From the NCBI GenBank assembly GCA_009192285.1, contig WBVU01000018.1:930001-994000 (forward strand): 64,000 nucleotides of DNA, written 5' to 3'. This document shows, piece by piece, positions 12,509 through 22,185 of this stretch. The stretch is from Morchella semilibera (lineage: Eukaryota > Ascomycota > Pezizomycetes > Pezizales > Morchellaceae). Numbering within the stretch: the first letter of the stretch is position 1; each line of letters begins with the position of its first letter. A program made the position numbers and the translations under genes. The notes beneath the pieces were generated by a model. It had not been told where the DNA came from and ran no database searches. It was given only the letters and a program-made list of their open reading frames with translations.

Positions 12509-14583
12509 TTTAAGGCTTTTATAACGATACTAACGGGTTTGGAATTTGCTTATTGGGAGTATTGGGTTTTTTTCTTGGACTGGCAACAGATTCCTGCCCT
12601 ACTTGCTTTATCGGAGGGTAGTTGAAAGTCTTTACACAAAACACTTTTCTTTTGTACCTTATGAATGATGATTTTCCACAATCGACAAGATCGATTATTT
12701 GCAAATTAAACTTGTATATTAATAAATGTTTCTTGTATTTATTTCTTCAAATGAGCATCCTACCGCCTCTTGTCTAAACTTCTGTAGAGAATCTCGCCTC
12801 GACCGTTCCGATAACCACATTTGAAGAGAGGGCACTGTGCAACGTCCTAGTTTAATTCATTGCCTCAGACTATCAATCTGGCCCCCAAATTGCTACAGGC
12901 CTAAAAGATCAACTCACCTTCTAGTTTTCCGAGTTAGTGGTTAACATTTCGAGACTCATACTTAGCCTACTACCGTAGGTACATAAATTTACTTGGCATT
13001 CATATGTACCTACATGTAGCTGTGGACATATAGAGCTTAACCAACGGACTTTTTCACCCTAAAGCCCTACAACCCAAATTATGATCTGACTTTGAAGTAG
13101 GAGGGGGGGGAAATGATCAGAGTTGAAACAAGTCTGCGTTGGCGAAATGTGAAGGTGTCCCGCTCTGGAAATTCTTACTGGAGAAAGTGCTAGGCGAATA
13201 AGATCAACGGACTCCTCATACCCAGAAGAATTGGCGAGATTGGGAATAGGTACTCGGGGGATGGAGGAAAGTGGGAAGCCTGCCAAGAACGCGCGAAGGG
13301 CGCCCTCCCACTCTTACCCCACCCCCGAAGCGCACGCAGCTTATATGTTGATCAGAACGACTCATGATATACATGGAGAGATGAGATGAACGGAGAGAGC
13401 TGTTGATGAGGTTGTATATAGGCATCGGTTTCAGAACCAGGAGCACCGACTGGAAGACCGCGAAAGTTTATAGAAAACACGTTCCCGGATCTGATTGCAC
13501 TAACCTAACAAGAGGTAGCCTGTGTTCTGTAGATCTGGGGTTTTCGACAGACCCGATGGGGGCTTGTTGTCCTAACGTTTATGTCTCGCACCAAAAAGCT
13601 TCTAAACAACGCAGTCCCAGCACCAGCTGAGACATTCTCATTTTTTCTAGCCTTAGTCATGGTTACCACCTATCACCAGTCATGAAATATCACGCGGATG
13701 TATACCTAACTGAGTACTAGCCCCCCCAAAAACATGAGTTTTGATCTATGTGTGTTTATTAATCTCTTACCAGAAGTTTAGGGCAAATTATCTAGTTTTG
13801 GGAGTAATAATAACTGAGTTTCTAGTCCGGACAGGGCTATTGTTCTCCAGAAAGGTACTATGGTACGTTGGTCTCTGGAGACGAACAGTATGTGTTGGCA
13901 GACAGGGACTACTAGAAAATAAGACTCAGTTAAAAGGATAGTTCCCGGTTCTTGGCTGTTGTCCTCTCATCATGTCACACCGTCGCACCATCAACCAGAA
14001 ACTCCTAACCCTATCGATGTCAAGCACCCTTGCACGCAGTCGACGCGCGCTAAATGAGTTTTAGTATCTAACTCAAGCCACATTGATAACTTAGTATTTT
14101 GCGAACTCTGCACAAGTCTTTTGCTTTGGACTGTACCCTCTCAGGGGCCCTCTGTTGCAATTGGCCACGGGAGTGATGATTAGTAATTAAGATGAAGCTA
14201 TCAAGAAGGCTTCGAGCTCTGACCATGGTACTACTATCCGTAACCGTACGTTCGGTCTGTGGAGAGGGGCGTTTGATATATAGCAGGTTAAAATATGCAA
14301 TCACAAATCTTAACAAAGCATCACACTGGACTCCCAAGGATAACAGTTTTACCATACACAAAATGCTGCGCGTGTTAAGCACAAACTACATTTACATGTA
14401 ATTCTGGTTTTCATCTTGTGATCTGACAAAGCATACGCACCAAGCATTTGTACAATTCTAGAAACGATCTTATATACGTCTACGTCTGTACAAACTTCTG
14501 CCCATGGTAGGCATAAAAATATCTCTACAGACGGACTATCACGGACTTGGGTTGTACGGCCTCTGTTCTACTTTCAGCTCCGT

Positions 14584-14600
14584 CCATAAGCTATCACTCG
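14584..14600 (-). promoter_or_regulatory. CGAGTGAT-N5-RTGA motif copy
   Basis: Exact first half, gap AGCTT, second half ATGG (one mismatch). Confidence 0.42.
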
Positions 14601-15146
14601 ACACCTCGAATGATTCCTAAGGTTCATCCTGGCGTTATATGAACGTTATGATGTTTCAAAAGTTAGTTTACTCCACTTTAAATCTTTCCAAGCACAGTCA
14701 CGTTTATATACAGTCTATCATACGGAAGTTATGAGAGTCTTATTGGCCTTGGCAGCCCTAATTGAAGGGTATATCATTTGTCTTTTGAATTCTATGTTAC
14801 AGCTATCAACTTATAACGGAAGCCTTCGTGTACATACTTAAGTCACGAGAACATCCCAATGTGCCTACTGTGGTTTAAGGAACTAAAGCACCCAATAATA
14901 GACACTAAAAACTGATCTCTACGCTGTGTTTAGAACCGACTTTAATACTTTAATTTATCAAGTGTGGTGCCAGGACCCTTGAGTCACACCTGACGGCTGA
15001 CAGGTGCACGTGGACAAGCAAATAGGCACTAGTAGGTACGTCTAGTAGACCCGTGACTACATGTATTTCGACCGGAGCTGACAGACTTGAGCCCGTCGAC
15101 TATTAGTTCCTGAAGTAAATTAACCCAACCAAAATTTCTGGGGTAC

Positions 15147-15200
15147 ACTAAGATCTATATTCTTTTAGAATGGACTAAGATCTATATTCTTTTAGAATGG
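15147..15200. repeat. Two-copy tandem repeat, 27-bp unit
   Basis: Units 15147-15173 and 15174-15200 are identical and head to tail, starting ACTAAGATC and ending AGAATGG. Perfect identity suggests a recent duplication, or possibly an assembly artefact. Confidence 0.95.
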
Positions 15201-15505
15201 ACAAGCGGATTTATTCTGGCTATACATTTCCTGCTTTAATATAGAGACTATCATCACTTTTGATCCATTTGGATACATGACTTTGACTAGAAAAATACTA
15301 TAAATGATGCCAAATTATCCATAAGTCAATCATCGAATTTACAAAGAGTCACAGGCCAATCACGTGATGCGTTTCGGAGTGAGACACTTCAACGAAGCTG
15401 AGAAATTTGGGGGCGATGGTCTATGGGATTAGAATAATGAAATTCTCGGGGAATATAGAAATGATATGAGATGTTGAAGACTTGGGTAAACATAGAAACA
15501 TATAA

Positions 15506-15522
15506 TCATAGAGTATCACTCG
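15506..15522 (-). promoter_or_regulatory. CGAGTGAT-N5-RTGA motif copy
   Basis: Exact first half, gap ACTCT, second half ATGA. It lies 207 bp upstream of the amidoligase-like gene and is the best placed copy for a promoter role. Confidence 0.52.
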
Positions 15523-15728
15523 TACTACCACGATGTTTGTTCCCTTATGTGGAGTGTGAATTAGGCGGACGCTCGCATAAAGTGAAGAGCCATGTAAATT
15601 TTAGGCCTCTGAACATCCACCCACCCACCCCCAAACACACACCCTCACCACCACCCCATCAAACTTCACCTACAGAGATCAGCATAACTACTACAACCAC
15701 CAAAATAACAAGCAGACATCTCGTCAAG

Positions 15729-16685
15729 ATGTGCTCCGAGGATATAAGGCCCCCGCAAACAATACTAACTTTCGGCCTCACACTAGAGCTCATAACTCAT
15801 CTTCCTCGATGTCAACACTCTCCTACTATTATTGCCTCTCATCTCCGTACTCAGCTCTCTGTCCCCTTCTTCTCTCCAGCCTCGGGAACCTACACCGCTC
15901 CCACGACCCTGGTCACTGCTGCAGGCCCACAGCTCATCCCCAGCTCCCCAATTCTCCCCCATCCGGTTGTCGACTGGATTGGGGACCATCCTTCCCCCCG
16001 ACATTACCTTGTGACTACCCGTCACAGCCTTCACCGCGGAATCACAGATGCCATGGCTCACAACTCGTGCGGTATCGTCGTTGAAACCCCCATCTTACGC
16101 GCCTTTAATGCTATCGATTTTGCCGTCAGTGGCATTTGCGCTGCTCTTGGAGCCCTAGGGAAGGGTATGGTTGAGTTTACGCCTTTCTGCGGACTCTGTG
16201 TCCATGTAGGCCGCCGTGGAGGCTTTACCCTCGAGCATGTAAAGGGATTGGCGAAGGCCGTTGTGGTGTTTGAACGTCAAGTAGAGACGTACTGGCACCC
16301 GAAGCATAGACATATCTATGGTGAAGGCGGCGGCCGGTCGAACTGTGGGGACCGCAGCGCGGTTAAGCTAGTCAAGTCGATTGAGGGCTTGAAGAGCGTT
16401 AGATGCATTAGTAAGTTGCTTTGTGAGCAAGGTGTTGGAGAGGATTACAAGTACAACTTCCAGAGCTTGGTGGCGGTGGGGTGTATTGAGTTCCGCCAGG
16501 CCCAGGGGACATTGAATGTCGAGTGGGTAAAGTCATGGGTGAGGTTTCTGGCTCTGTTTGTGAGGGCAGCGGAGAACGCGCCAAACGATAAGTGGGAAGT
16601 GTGGGCTAGGGGAGAAGGTGGTGGGCTTGAAGGTTTCTTGAGGTTTGGGGTTGATGATGATACTAGCGGTGATGAGGAGGAGTAG
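15729..16685 (+). CDS. Putative amidoligase-family protein
   Basis: A single-exon protein of 318 residues. It resembles fungal members of the Amidoligase_2 family, ATP-grasp-like enzymes predicted to form amide bonds, whose substrates in fungi are unknown. Landmarks in order are TFGLTLELI near the N-terminus (family: FGVEIEFL), GIVVETPIL (family: GIEIVSPIL), CGLCVHVGRRGGFTLEHVKG (family: C-G-x-HVHVG...) and a C-terminal helical part ending in acidic GDEEE. Two usual acidic or His positions are changed (FGLTLE for FGVEIE, CVHVG for HVHVG), so activity is doubtful. The frame is open back to 15471, but the ATG at 15729 was chosen because it begins the conserved part and follows a CA-rich 5' UTR-like stretch. 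Confidence 0.72.
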   Translation: MCSEDIRPPQTILTFGLTLELITHLPRCQHSPTIIASHLRTQLSVPFFSPASGTYTAPTTLVTAAGPQLIPSSPILPHPVVDWIGDHPSPRHYLVTTRHSLHRGITDAMAHNSCGIVVETPILRAFNAIDFAVSGICAALGALGKGMVEFTPFCGLCVHVGRRGGFTLEHVKGLAKAVVVFERQVETYWHPKHRHIYGEGGGRSNCGDRSAVKLVKSIEGLKSVRCISKLLCEQGVGEDYKYNFQSLVAVGCIEFRQAQGTLNVEWVKSWVRFLALFVRAAENAPNDKWEVWARGEGGGLEGFLRFGVDDDTSGDEEE

Positions 16686-16920
16686 AGAGTGGGCTGGTCC
16701 TAGAAGCTACTATGTGTCGGGGTCACGGCTTTCTTCTGTTCCTTCTTTTCCCTTATGATTTTAAATGAGCATTTCTTACAGCAGCATAGATTCTCTACTC
16801 TATAAACTCAACGCTTTGATGATTTCTTTTACATGTCTAGTTTTCTCATATCTTCTAGACTTTGTTAGGGTTGGTTTACACTTCGAGCTTAGAAAGAATC
16901 TAAGTAATACAATCGTCATT

Positions 16921-16952
16921 TTCATATTTAGCAATTTTCATATTTAGCAATT
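16921..16952. repeat. Two-copy tandem repeat, 16-bp unit
   Basis: TTCATATTTAGCAATT occurs twice head to tail without mismatch. Confidence 0.9.
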
Positions 16953-17143
16953 GTTGTCTCATTAGTATTATTATCGTGATTAATATAATGGAAGTGCCTC
17001 ATCTTAGCACTTGGACTTTCTATCATGTCGCGCATTTGAATACCCAAGTACCTAAATTCTAGTTTAACATAAGAATACAGCCATATGATGATTATTACGT
17101 TCGAACATTACCCACGTCAACCACGGTAGGGGCCTTGAAATAA

Positions 17144-17160
17144 CGAGTGATGGCCCGTGA
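17144..17160 (+). promoter_or_regulatory. CGAGTGAT-N5-RTGA motif copy
   Basis: Exact first half, gap GGCCC, second half GTGA. First of a three-copy cluster. Confidence 0.5.
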
Positions 17161-17509
17161 TTTGCTAAGCTGAAGACAATGTATACAGTATTAAATTTTC
17201 TACCACCTGTTAGTGGTTGCCTCATCAACTCAGGTCTATTATACATACCCTATGACCTATTGAATACCCAAGATATCATGTTTTACCTGCAGGTATATGT
17301 AACAGATAAATTAGCCGGAAAATAAATCTCCTTTGTTATTATGAATCATGAGCTTTGATTTCGTGAGAACATTTAAACAACCCAGGGTTGATGCTACACC
17401 AAGTTCTTCTGACCTCTTTTCTATTTTGTGATCTGTACGTATGTATAAAATTCACTCTTCTTTCTACGCTTTGGGACTACTAGGTGAGAACCTCCACAGT
17501 AAATTTATT

Positions 17510-17526
17510 CGAGTGATTTCTTATGA
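17510..17526 (+). promoter_or_regulatory. CGAGTGAT-N5-RTGA motif copy
   Basis: Exact first half, gap TTCTT, second half ATGA. Confidence 0.5.
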
Positions 17527-17903
17527 TGCTGTAATGCACTATATTAGGATGGGGTTCGATCCACGGATCAATATACATTAATTAACTACAAGTGTACTAC
17601 TACCCAAAGTGGACAGGCTTTCGAATAATAGCTACATACCCGTATCGTTTACTATATGCAGGTTTAACTTTTTAAATTACAGTGAGACAGCACACGTCAT
17701 GTCTGACTTGATCTATGACAATACATATACGAAATGGTTACATGTAACATACCCGCCAATCCTCCAACTTTCCGAGTCAAACAATCCAGTCAACCCCGGC
17801 CCTTCAAGCTACAACCAACCTGATGCCCCAGTAGGGAATAAATCCGGCGGATTAACAACAGAAACAACAATTACAACTCCAACTGGGAGCCCATTATGAA
17901 GGC

Positions 17904-17920
17904 CGAGTGATACAACATGA
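17904..17920 (+). promoter_or_regulatory. CGAGTGAT-N5-RTGA motif copy
   Basis: Exact first half, gap ACAAC, second half ATGA. Confidence 0.5.
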
Positions 17921-19296
17921 TTAATTAAGCTAAAATGGGACAAAACAGCTGCGGATCAGACTGTTCTTATTGATACACAAGTTGCACAGCAGGCCTAGTT
18001 ACTTTACCCTGTGTCATTGACCCCCCCATATAAAGTGGGTTGATTGGGTGTTCATCCTCGCCTTCCCATTGATAAGATCTGTATAAGTATTACCTTCACG
18101 ATACCGTATCCAGTCATTCTTTACCCAGTAAGCCCCAGAAACTCTCACAACATCTCTTACTCCCAAGGAAATATCCCCTTACCCACTATCATACAATTCC
18201 TTTAAAAGTCACAGAAAGATAGAGCAGCCTTGTGACACGCCGATCCAACTATTCCTCGTCACCTTCATGTGACTCCACATCCTCTGCAGATCTCTCTGTG
18301 ACAAAATCTCAATAGGAAAAAAAGGATCAACCGTATCTAGTGACCCCTGACGTGACAGCTCATCACAATAAACAAGTCCATGCCTTTCCCATCATAAATA
18401 CCATAGCATAAATCACCCACGGCTCTCTCTCGGCTCACCAGTGGCAAAACGGGCTATTCAAAGCCCGTGCGCATTGAAGATCTCTCTACACACCCGTCCA
18501 ACCACCCCAACCCAAGATCCAGAGTAAGAAGGTGGGTGGGATTGTGGTGCAGACATCTATTCGCGTGGATATATGTACGGCGATATATGAGGATGTTGAT
18601 CGACGTCTTGACGTTTCGAATATAGGGCATGAGCGAATGAGAGCAGCGCAGAAACGCAGAGGTTGGTGATAGAGGCACCCAGCCTTGCCCATCACTATGA
18701 TGATGAAAGAGAACCACTAATATATAAGTCACATCGCGGGTTACTATATATGGAACCCCACCCCATCATATACAACCCGCTTATCACCCACTAAGGTATC
18801 CAGAACTTGGTTTTGTTTCTGGAGTCAAGTAGATCAACCGTCATATCTGACGTCCCAATCTATAAGAAACCGGGGGAGAGTCAAATATCGACCATGGAAT
18901 ATTCTATCGAAGAAATATGGGATGGTCGGCAAAATTGAGTTCTGGTACGCGGGGTAATGATCAGCGGGACTCGTTACCGAATCATGCGCACTGATATTGA
19001 TATTTACTCATTCAATTTCCCTTCTTTTCCTTGGTTTAAGCACGGCTGCCTAAAGCTATCAACTAGTAGAGTGTAACAGGAATTTCCCCTCCATCCCAGA
19101 GTAATTTATTTCGGCTTTAGAGTAAAGTAGAGAGCTATCGTATGTAGTTTCGTAAATGAAGATCGTTGTCGTCCTAATAAAAAGCACTTGAGGGTCTGAT
19201 GTCTTGGCTCCCTCATCCTTGAACTCGCCGCCAAGCATCATGAACTCCTTCAAGCACATATCAAGCCTCCATACACACCTACCAATTAATTAAACC

Positions 19297-19782
19297 ATGT
19301 CGGCCCTCCTCCGCCGCCGTCTCCGTCTGGGATATCCTTACTCTACCCGGGCTGCTATCCTCCCCCACCCCAGCTGGTCAGTGCGCACGCTCCTACCTAG
19401 CTCCTCTGACAGCTCCTCTGCCGCCAGCACGCCCACAATCTCTCCATCGACACTCGCGCATCTCCTGCGCTTATCCGCGCTCCCACCGCCTGCGGATCCG
19501 GCCTCACTGCATGATCATTTACACTTTATACGCTACCTGACCAAAGTCAAGACCGACGGGGTGGCCGCGGTTGCGGCGATCCGAGACGAGGTCCGCCTGA
19601 CGGGCGAGTATAGCTACGAGGATGTAATGAGCGCAGAGGGGCAGCTGGATAATTCAGATGTGGACGGTTGTGGAGATGTGTCATGGAACGCCGTAGAAAA
19701 GGCCAAGAGGAAGGTCGGCAGCTTTTTCGTTGTCGACGAGGCGGTCGAGGATGAGTTGGTGAGGCCCGAAGTTGAGAAATGA
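19297..19782 (+). CDS. gta3: Mitochondrial Glu-tRNA(Gln) amidotransferase subunit C-like (Gta3)
   Basis: Single exon, 161 residues. The N-terminus is rich in Arg and Ser with no acidic residues, as in a mitochondrial presequence (LLRRRLRLGYPYSTRAA). It is followed by WSVRTLLP and the GatC-like helical core ISPSTLAHLLRLSALPPP and HDHLHFIRYLTKVKTDGVAA. This order matches the fungal Gta3 subunit of the GatCAB-type complex, which converts Glu-tRNA(Gln) to Gln-tRNA(Gln) in mitochondria. The C-terminus (WNAVEKAKRKVGSFFVVDE) also matches that family, where it packs on GatA. The ATG at 19297 is the only one that keeps the presequence. The gene converges on the mannosyltransferase gene at 20335. Confidence 0.87.
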   Translation: MSALLRRRLRLGYPYSTRAAILPHPSWSVRTLLPSSSDSSSAASTPTISPSTLAHLLRLSALPPPADPASLHDHLHFIRYLTKVKTDGVAAVAAIRDEVRLTGEYSYEDVMSAEGQLDNSDVDGCGDVSWNAVEKAKRKVGSFFVVDEAVEDELVRPEVEK

Positions 19783-19880
19783 TCGGGTTGCTGGATCTGG
19801 CATTACTTCTTTTTGTAAATTATATCTTTTGCCTTTCGTGTATAAAAACTAAGGATCATTGATTTTACTCTGATCTATTT

Positions 19881-19897
19881 GCATCGAGGATCACTCG
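19881..19897 (-). promoter_or_regulatory. CGAGTGAT-N5-RTGA motif copy
   Basis: Exact first half, gap CCTCG, second half ATGC (one mismatch). Lies between two convergent genes, so a promoter role is unlikely for this copy. Confidence 0.42.
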
Positions 19898-20334
19898 GTG
19901 GTGGTCCAAGATGGCCCATGGTACATTGCATACCTATGTAAATCATGATAATTGTTTCTTTGAACAGCTTCTCTCCCTATTAAACATTAAAAATTCCTTT
20001 TTAATTTAGTGCGTTGGCAATAAACCTTTCTAATGACCCTATAAAATGACTTTCGCGATGATATCTAATCCGAGGCCGCCGGAGATATCATTTTATTCTC
20101 CACTCTTTCTTCTATCCTCACTATTTCCCCACTACTTTTGTTTATTCTTACCGCATGATAATGCCAGTTGAAAATGATATGCAGGAACTGCAATAATGTA
20201 ACAATAAAAAATGAATGCCCACCCGTACTCAGGTAACCCACCGACTCTTAAAACGCGCCTTAGGGCTTCCAAAAAAGAAGTTGCTTATTTTGCCCCGCAA
20301 GGTGCCTAAAATAACAAGCAAAGACCAACGCTAA

Positions 20335-22185
20335 TTAGTCAACTTTCTTGCCGTGCTCATCGAGCCCTGTAAAGCACCGCCGGGATCCCAATTAGATTAC
20401 TTGTGCATAGCGGAACGATAACGGAGGCGGGTTTGACGTATCAAATGACACTTCGTGACTTACCATGTAGCTTCCACCATCTTTTCAGGCAACTCCACTG
20501 GTTGAAATCGAAACTTTGCTCGCGTTCGAACGGACACATGCATCTTGCGTAGTCATGACTCTCGTCATCTGCTGGGCAGCGTCCCCTACGCGTTGTCGTT
20601 GGTGAGCTTTTTATTTTCTTTTTTTCCTTCTCATCGGATTGCTAGTGACACCATGTGCACGTGCGCATAGAACATGAGATGGTAAGGGAACTGTGGGGGT
20701 TAAACTTACCACGGCACGTGATTGTAACCAACGTCACTAAAAAAGTGAATTTGGTCTTTGGGAAGAAATAGGGCAGCCGCGACTGAATGAACTGGCGCGT
20801 CCCCCCATCTTTCGTAATAAAAACCGCCTTTTTTGTCGAGATAATCAAAGTATTTGGTGTATGCTTCTCCACGCCAAAAGTTTAGATCGGCGATTTCAAA
20901 GTTCGACCAAAAGTGGCAGTTGTTATAATCGGTACCCGCAATTCTGTAAATTATAAATTATCAGTAAAATTGTGGGGGCAAAATGGGCAGGCAGGTCCGA
21001 CAATTTAACTTACCCTTTACTAGCATCATTGTCGGTAATAAATCCCAACGAATTATCCTCCGCAATGTACTGCGGATGCAGCTTCGCAAACTCTTGTGTG
21101 GTTGACCAAAGTGTTTCGATGGTCTCGCGATATTCAGGAAGCGATATGACGAACGAGTACTTCTTGTTATTCTCGCGCATGAATGTGAACGGATCATAAG
21201 TCATGTCGCAGTAGAAGCTTGTGCTCGGTTCCACCCGCCAGTACCTGCAGTTGCCCATCACATTAATATACACAACAGTATGTAACACCACTTTCTCCGC
21301 CTTCTGTCCCATTGTGGGCCTGTGGAATAATTCTCACCAGTTATATTTTGCCAATGCCTCGTGCCTCCAGAAAAAACCCGAGTTATAACGACACATATGA
21401 CGATAAGTCCGAGAACCGCCGTAAATAACATCCTTCTCGGTCATCCGCTTGATTGTCTCCTGGAACTTATCCTCCGATATCCACTTGGGCATGCTCCATT
21501 CATTCTCCGGGATCAATCCATACTCGGTGGTGCCCGATGCCATGCGAGTGGTGTGATTCCGAAACTCCTCTGTGAACGGTTCGTCGTTGAGGAAGGTCCA
21601 TGGATAGTGGTAATTACGGTTAAAGCGGTCCTCTATCTGCTTCATCGCTGTGAGTGCATCTTTGAGTTCACGGTTCCTAGCGAGTTAAACATGCGAATGC
21701 ATAGATCAGCTGATGCCCTGACGAAAATGGTATGATAGTAGTTTTATGTGGAGGAATGTCGGACAAGATAGAATCCGAAGGAGATCGTACCGAACAAGCA
21801 TTACCAATGAAGCCTTCTCTTTCCCTATCTGCACATTTCCTTTACCTGTGAGTAACCGCTCTCTTGCCGCCGCCTTCTCAGCGAGAAGATCCGTTATCGA
21901 CCCTGCATCTTTGATTGCTGTATGCTCCCCACTGGCATCGAGCGAACCTAGGCTGGACCCGTAGAGGTTCCCCGTGTACCCTTTCCATACAACCACGAGG
22001 ACCCCAAACACAACTATCAGGCCTAGGGCCTTCAGGACCTTATTAGCTCCGTATCCCCTTTTACGAGCTCTGAACCCCAGGTTCGAGCTACCTGAATTTC
22101 TCTGGGCCCTGTACTTCTCGAATGGATTGTCGCTGTCGGGACGGCCCGGGGAAGAACTCCAATAGTTTGTGGAGTTATAGGACAT
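20335..22185 (-). CDS. KTR1: Alpha-1,2-mannosyltransferase, GT15 (KRE2/KTR family)
   Basis: A Golgi enzyme that adds alpha-1,2-mannose from GDP-mannose to N- and O-glycans. Six exons join in phase: 22185-21791, 21676-21338, 21244-21014, 20943-20710, 20585-20464 and 20366-20335, giving 450 residues, close to yeast Kre2 (442). It is a type II membrane protein with a short basic cytosolic tail, a membrane anchor at about residues 51-67 (VLKALGLIVVFGVLVVVWKG), a stem and the GT15 domain. Domain landmarks are YPWTFLNDEPFTEEFR, YRHMCRYNSGFFWRHEAL, YWRVEPSTSFYCDMTYDPF, CHFWSNFEIADLNFWR and RWGDAPVHSVAAALFLPKDQ. The last exons restore the Cys-rich C-terminus (CMCPFE then FDFNQWSCLKRWW). The family has many paralogues, so the symbol marks the family rather than orthology. 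Confidence 0.93.

Larger units (their letters stand above)
12509..15728. other. 3.2 kb spacer
   Basis: AT-rich and without a supported gene. Contains a 27-bp tandem duplication at 15147-15200, motif copies at 14584 and 15506, and three TACATGTA palindromes. The last 120 bp are CA-rich, like a 5' UTR. Confidence 0.5.
16686..19296. other. 2.6 kb AT-rich spacer
   Basis: No supported gene. Contains a 16-bp tandem duplication at 16921-16952 and a cluster of three motif copies (17144, 17510, 17904) spaced 366 and 394 bp apart. Confidence 0.5.

Noticed and set aside
15471-15728. 86-codon in-frame N-terminal extension of the amidoligase-like protein
   Set aside because: The upstream part is Pro/Thr/His-rich translation of a CA-rich leader and has no family counterpart; the ATG at 15729 fits better.
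17540-17560. Possible tRNA gene from a GGTTCGATCC B-box match
   Set aside because: No A box or cloverleaf pairing in the preceding 60-70 bases.
20642-20872. Separate 76-codon frame at the 3' part of the mannosyltransferase gene
   Set aside because: It is an off-frame reading. The proper frame gives LPKDQIHFFSDVGYNHVPW and splices onward to the Cys-rich end of the GT15 protein.
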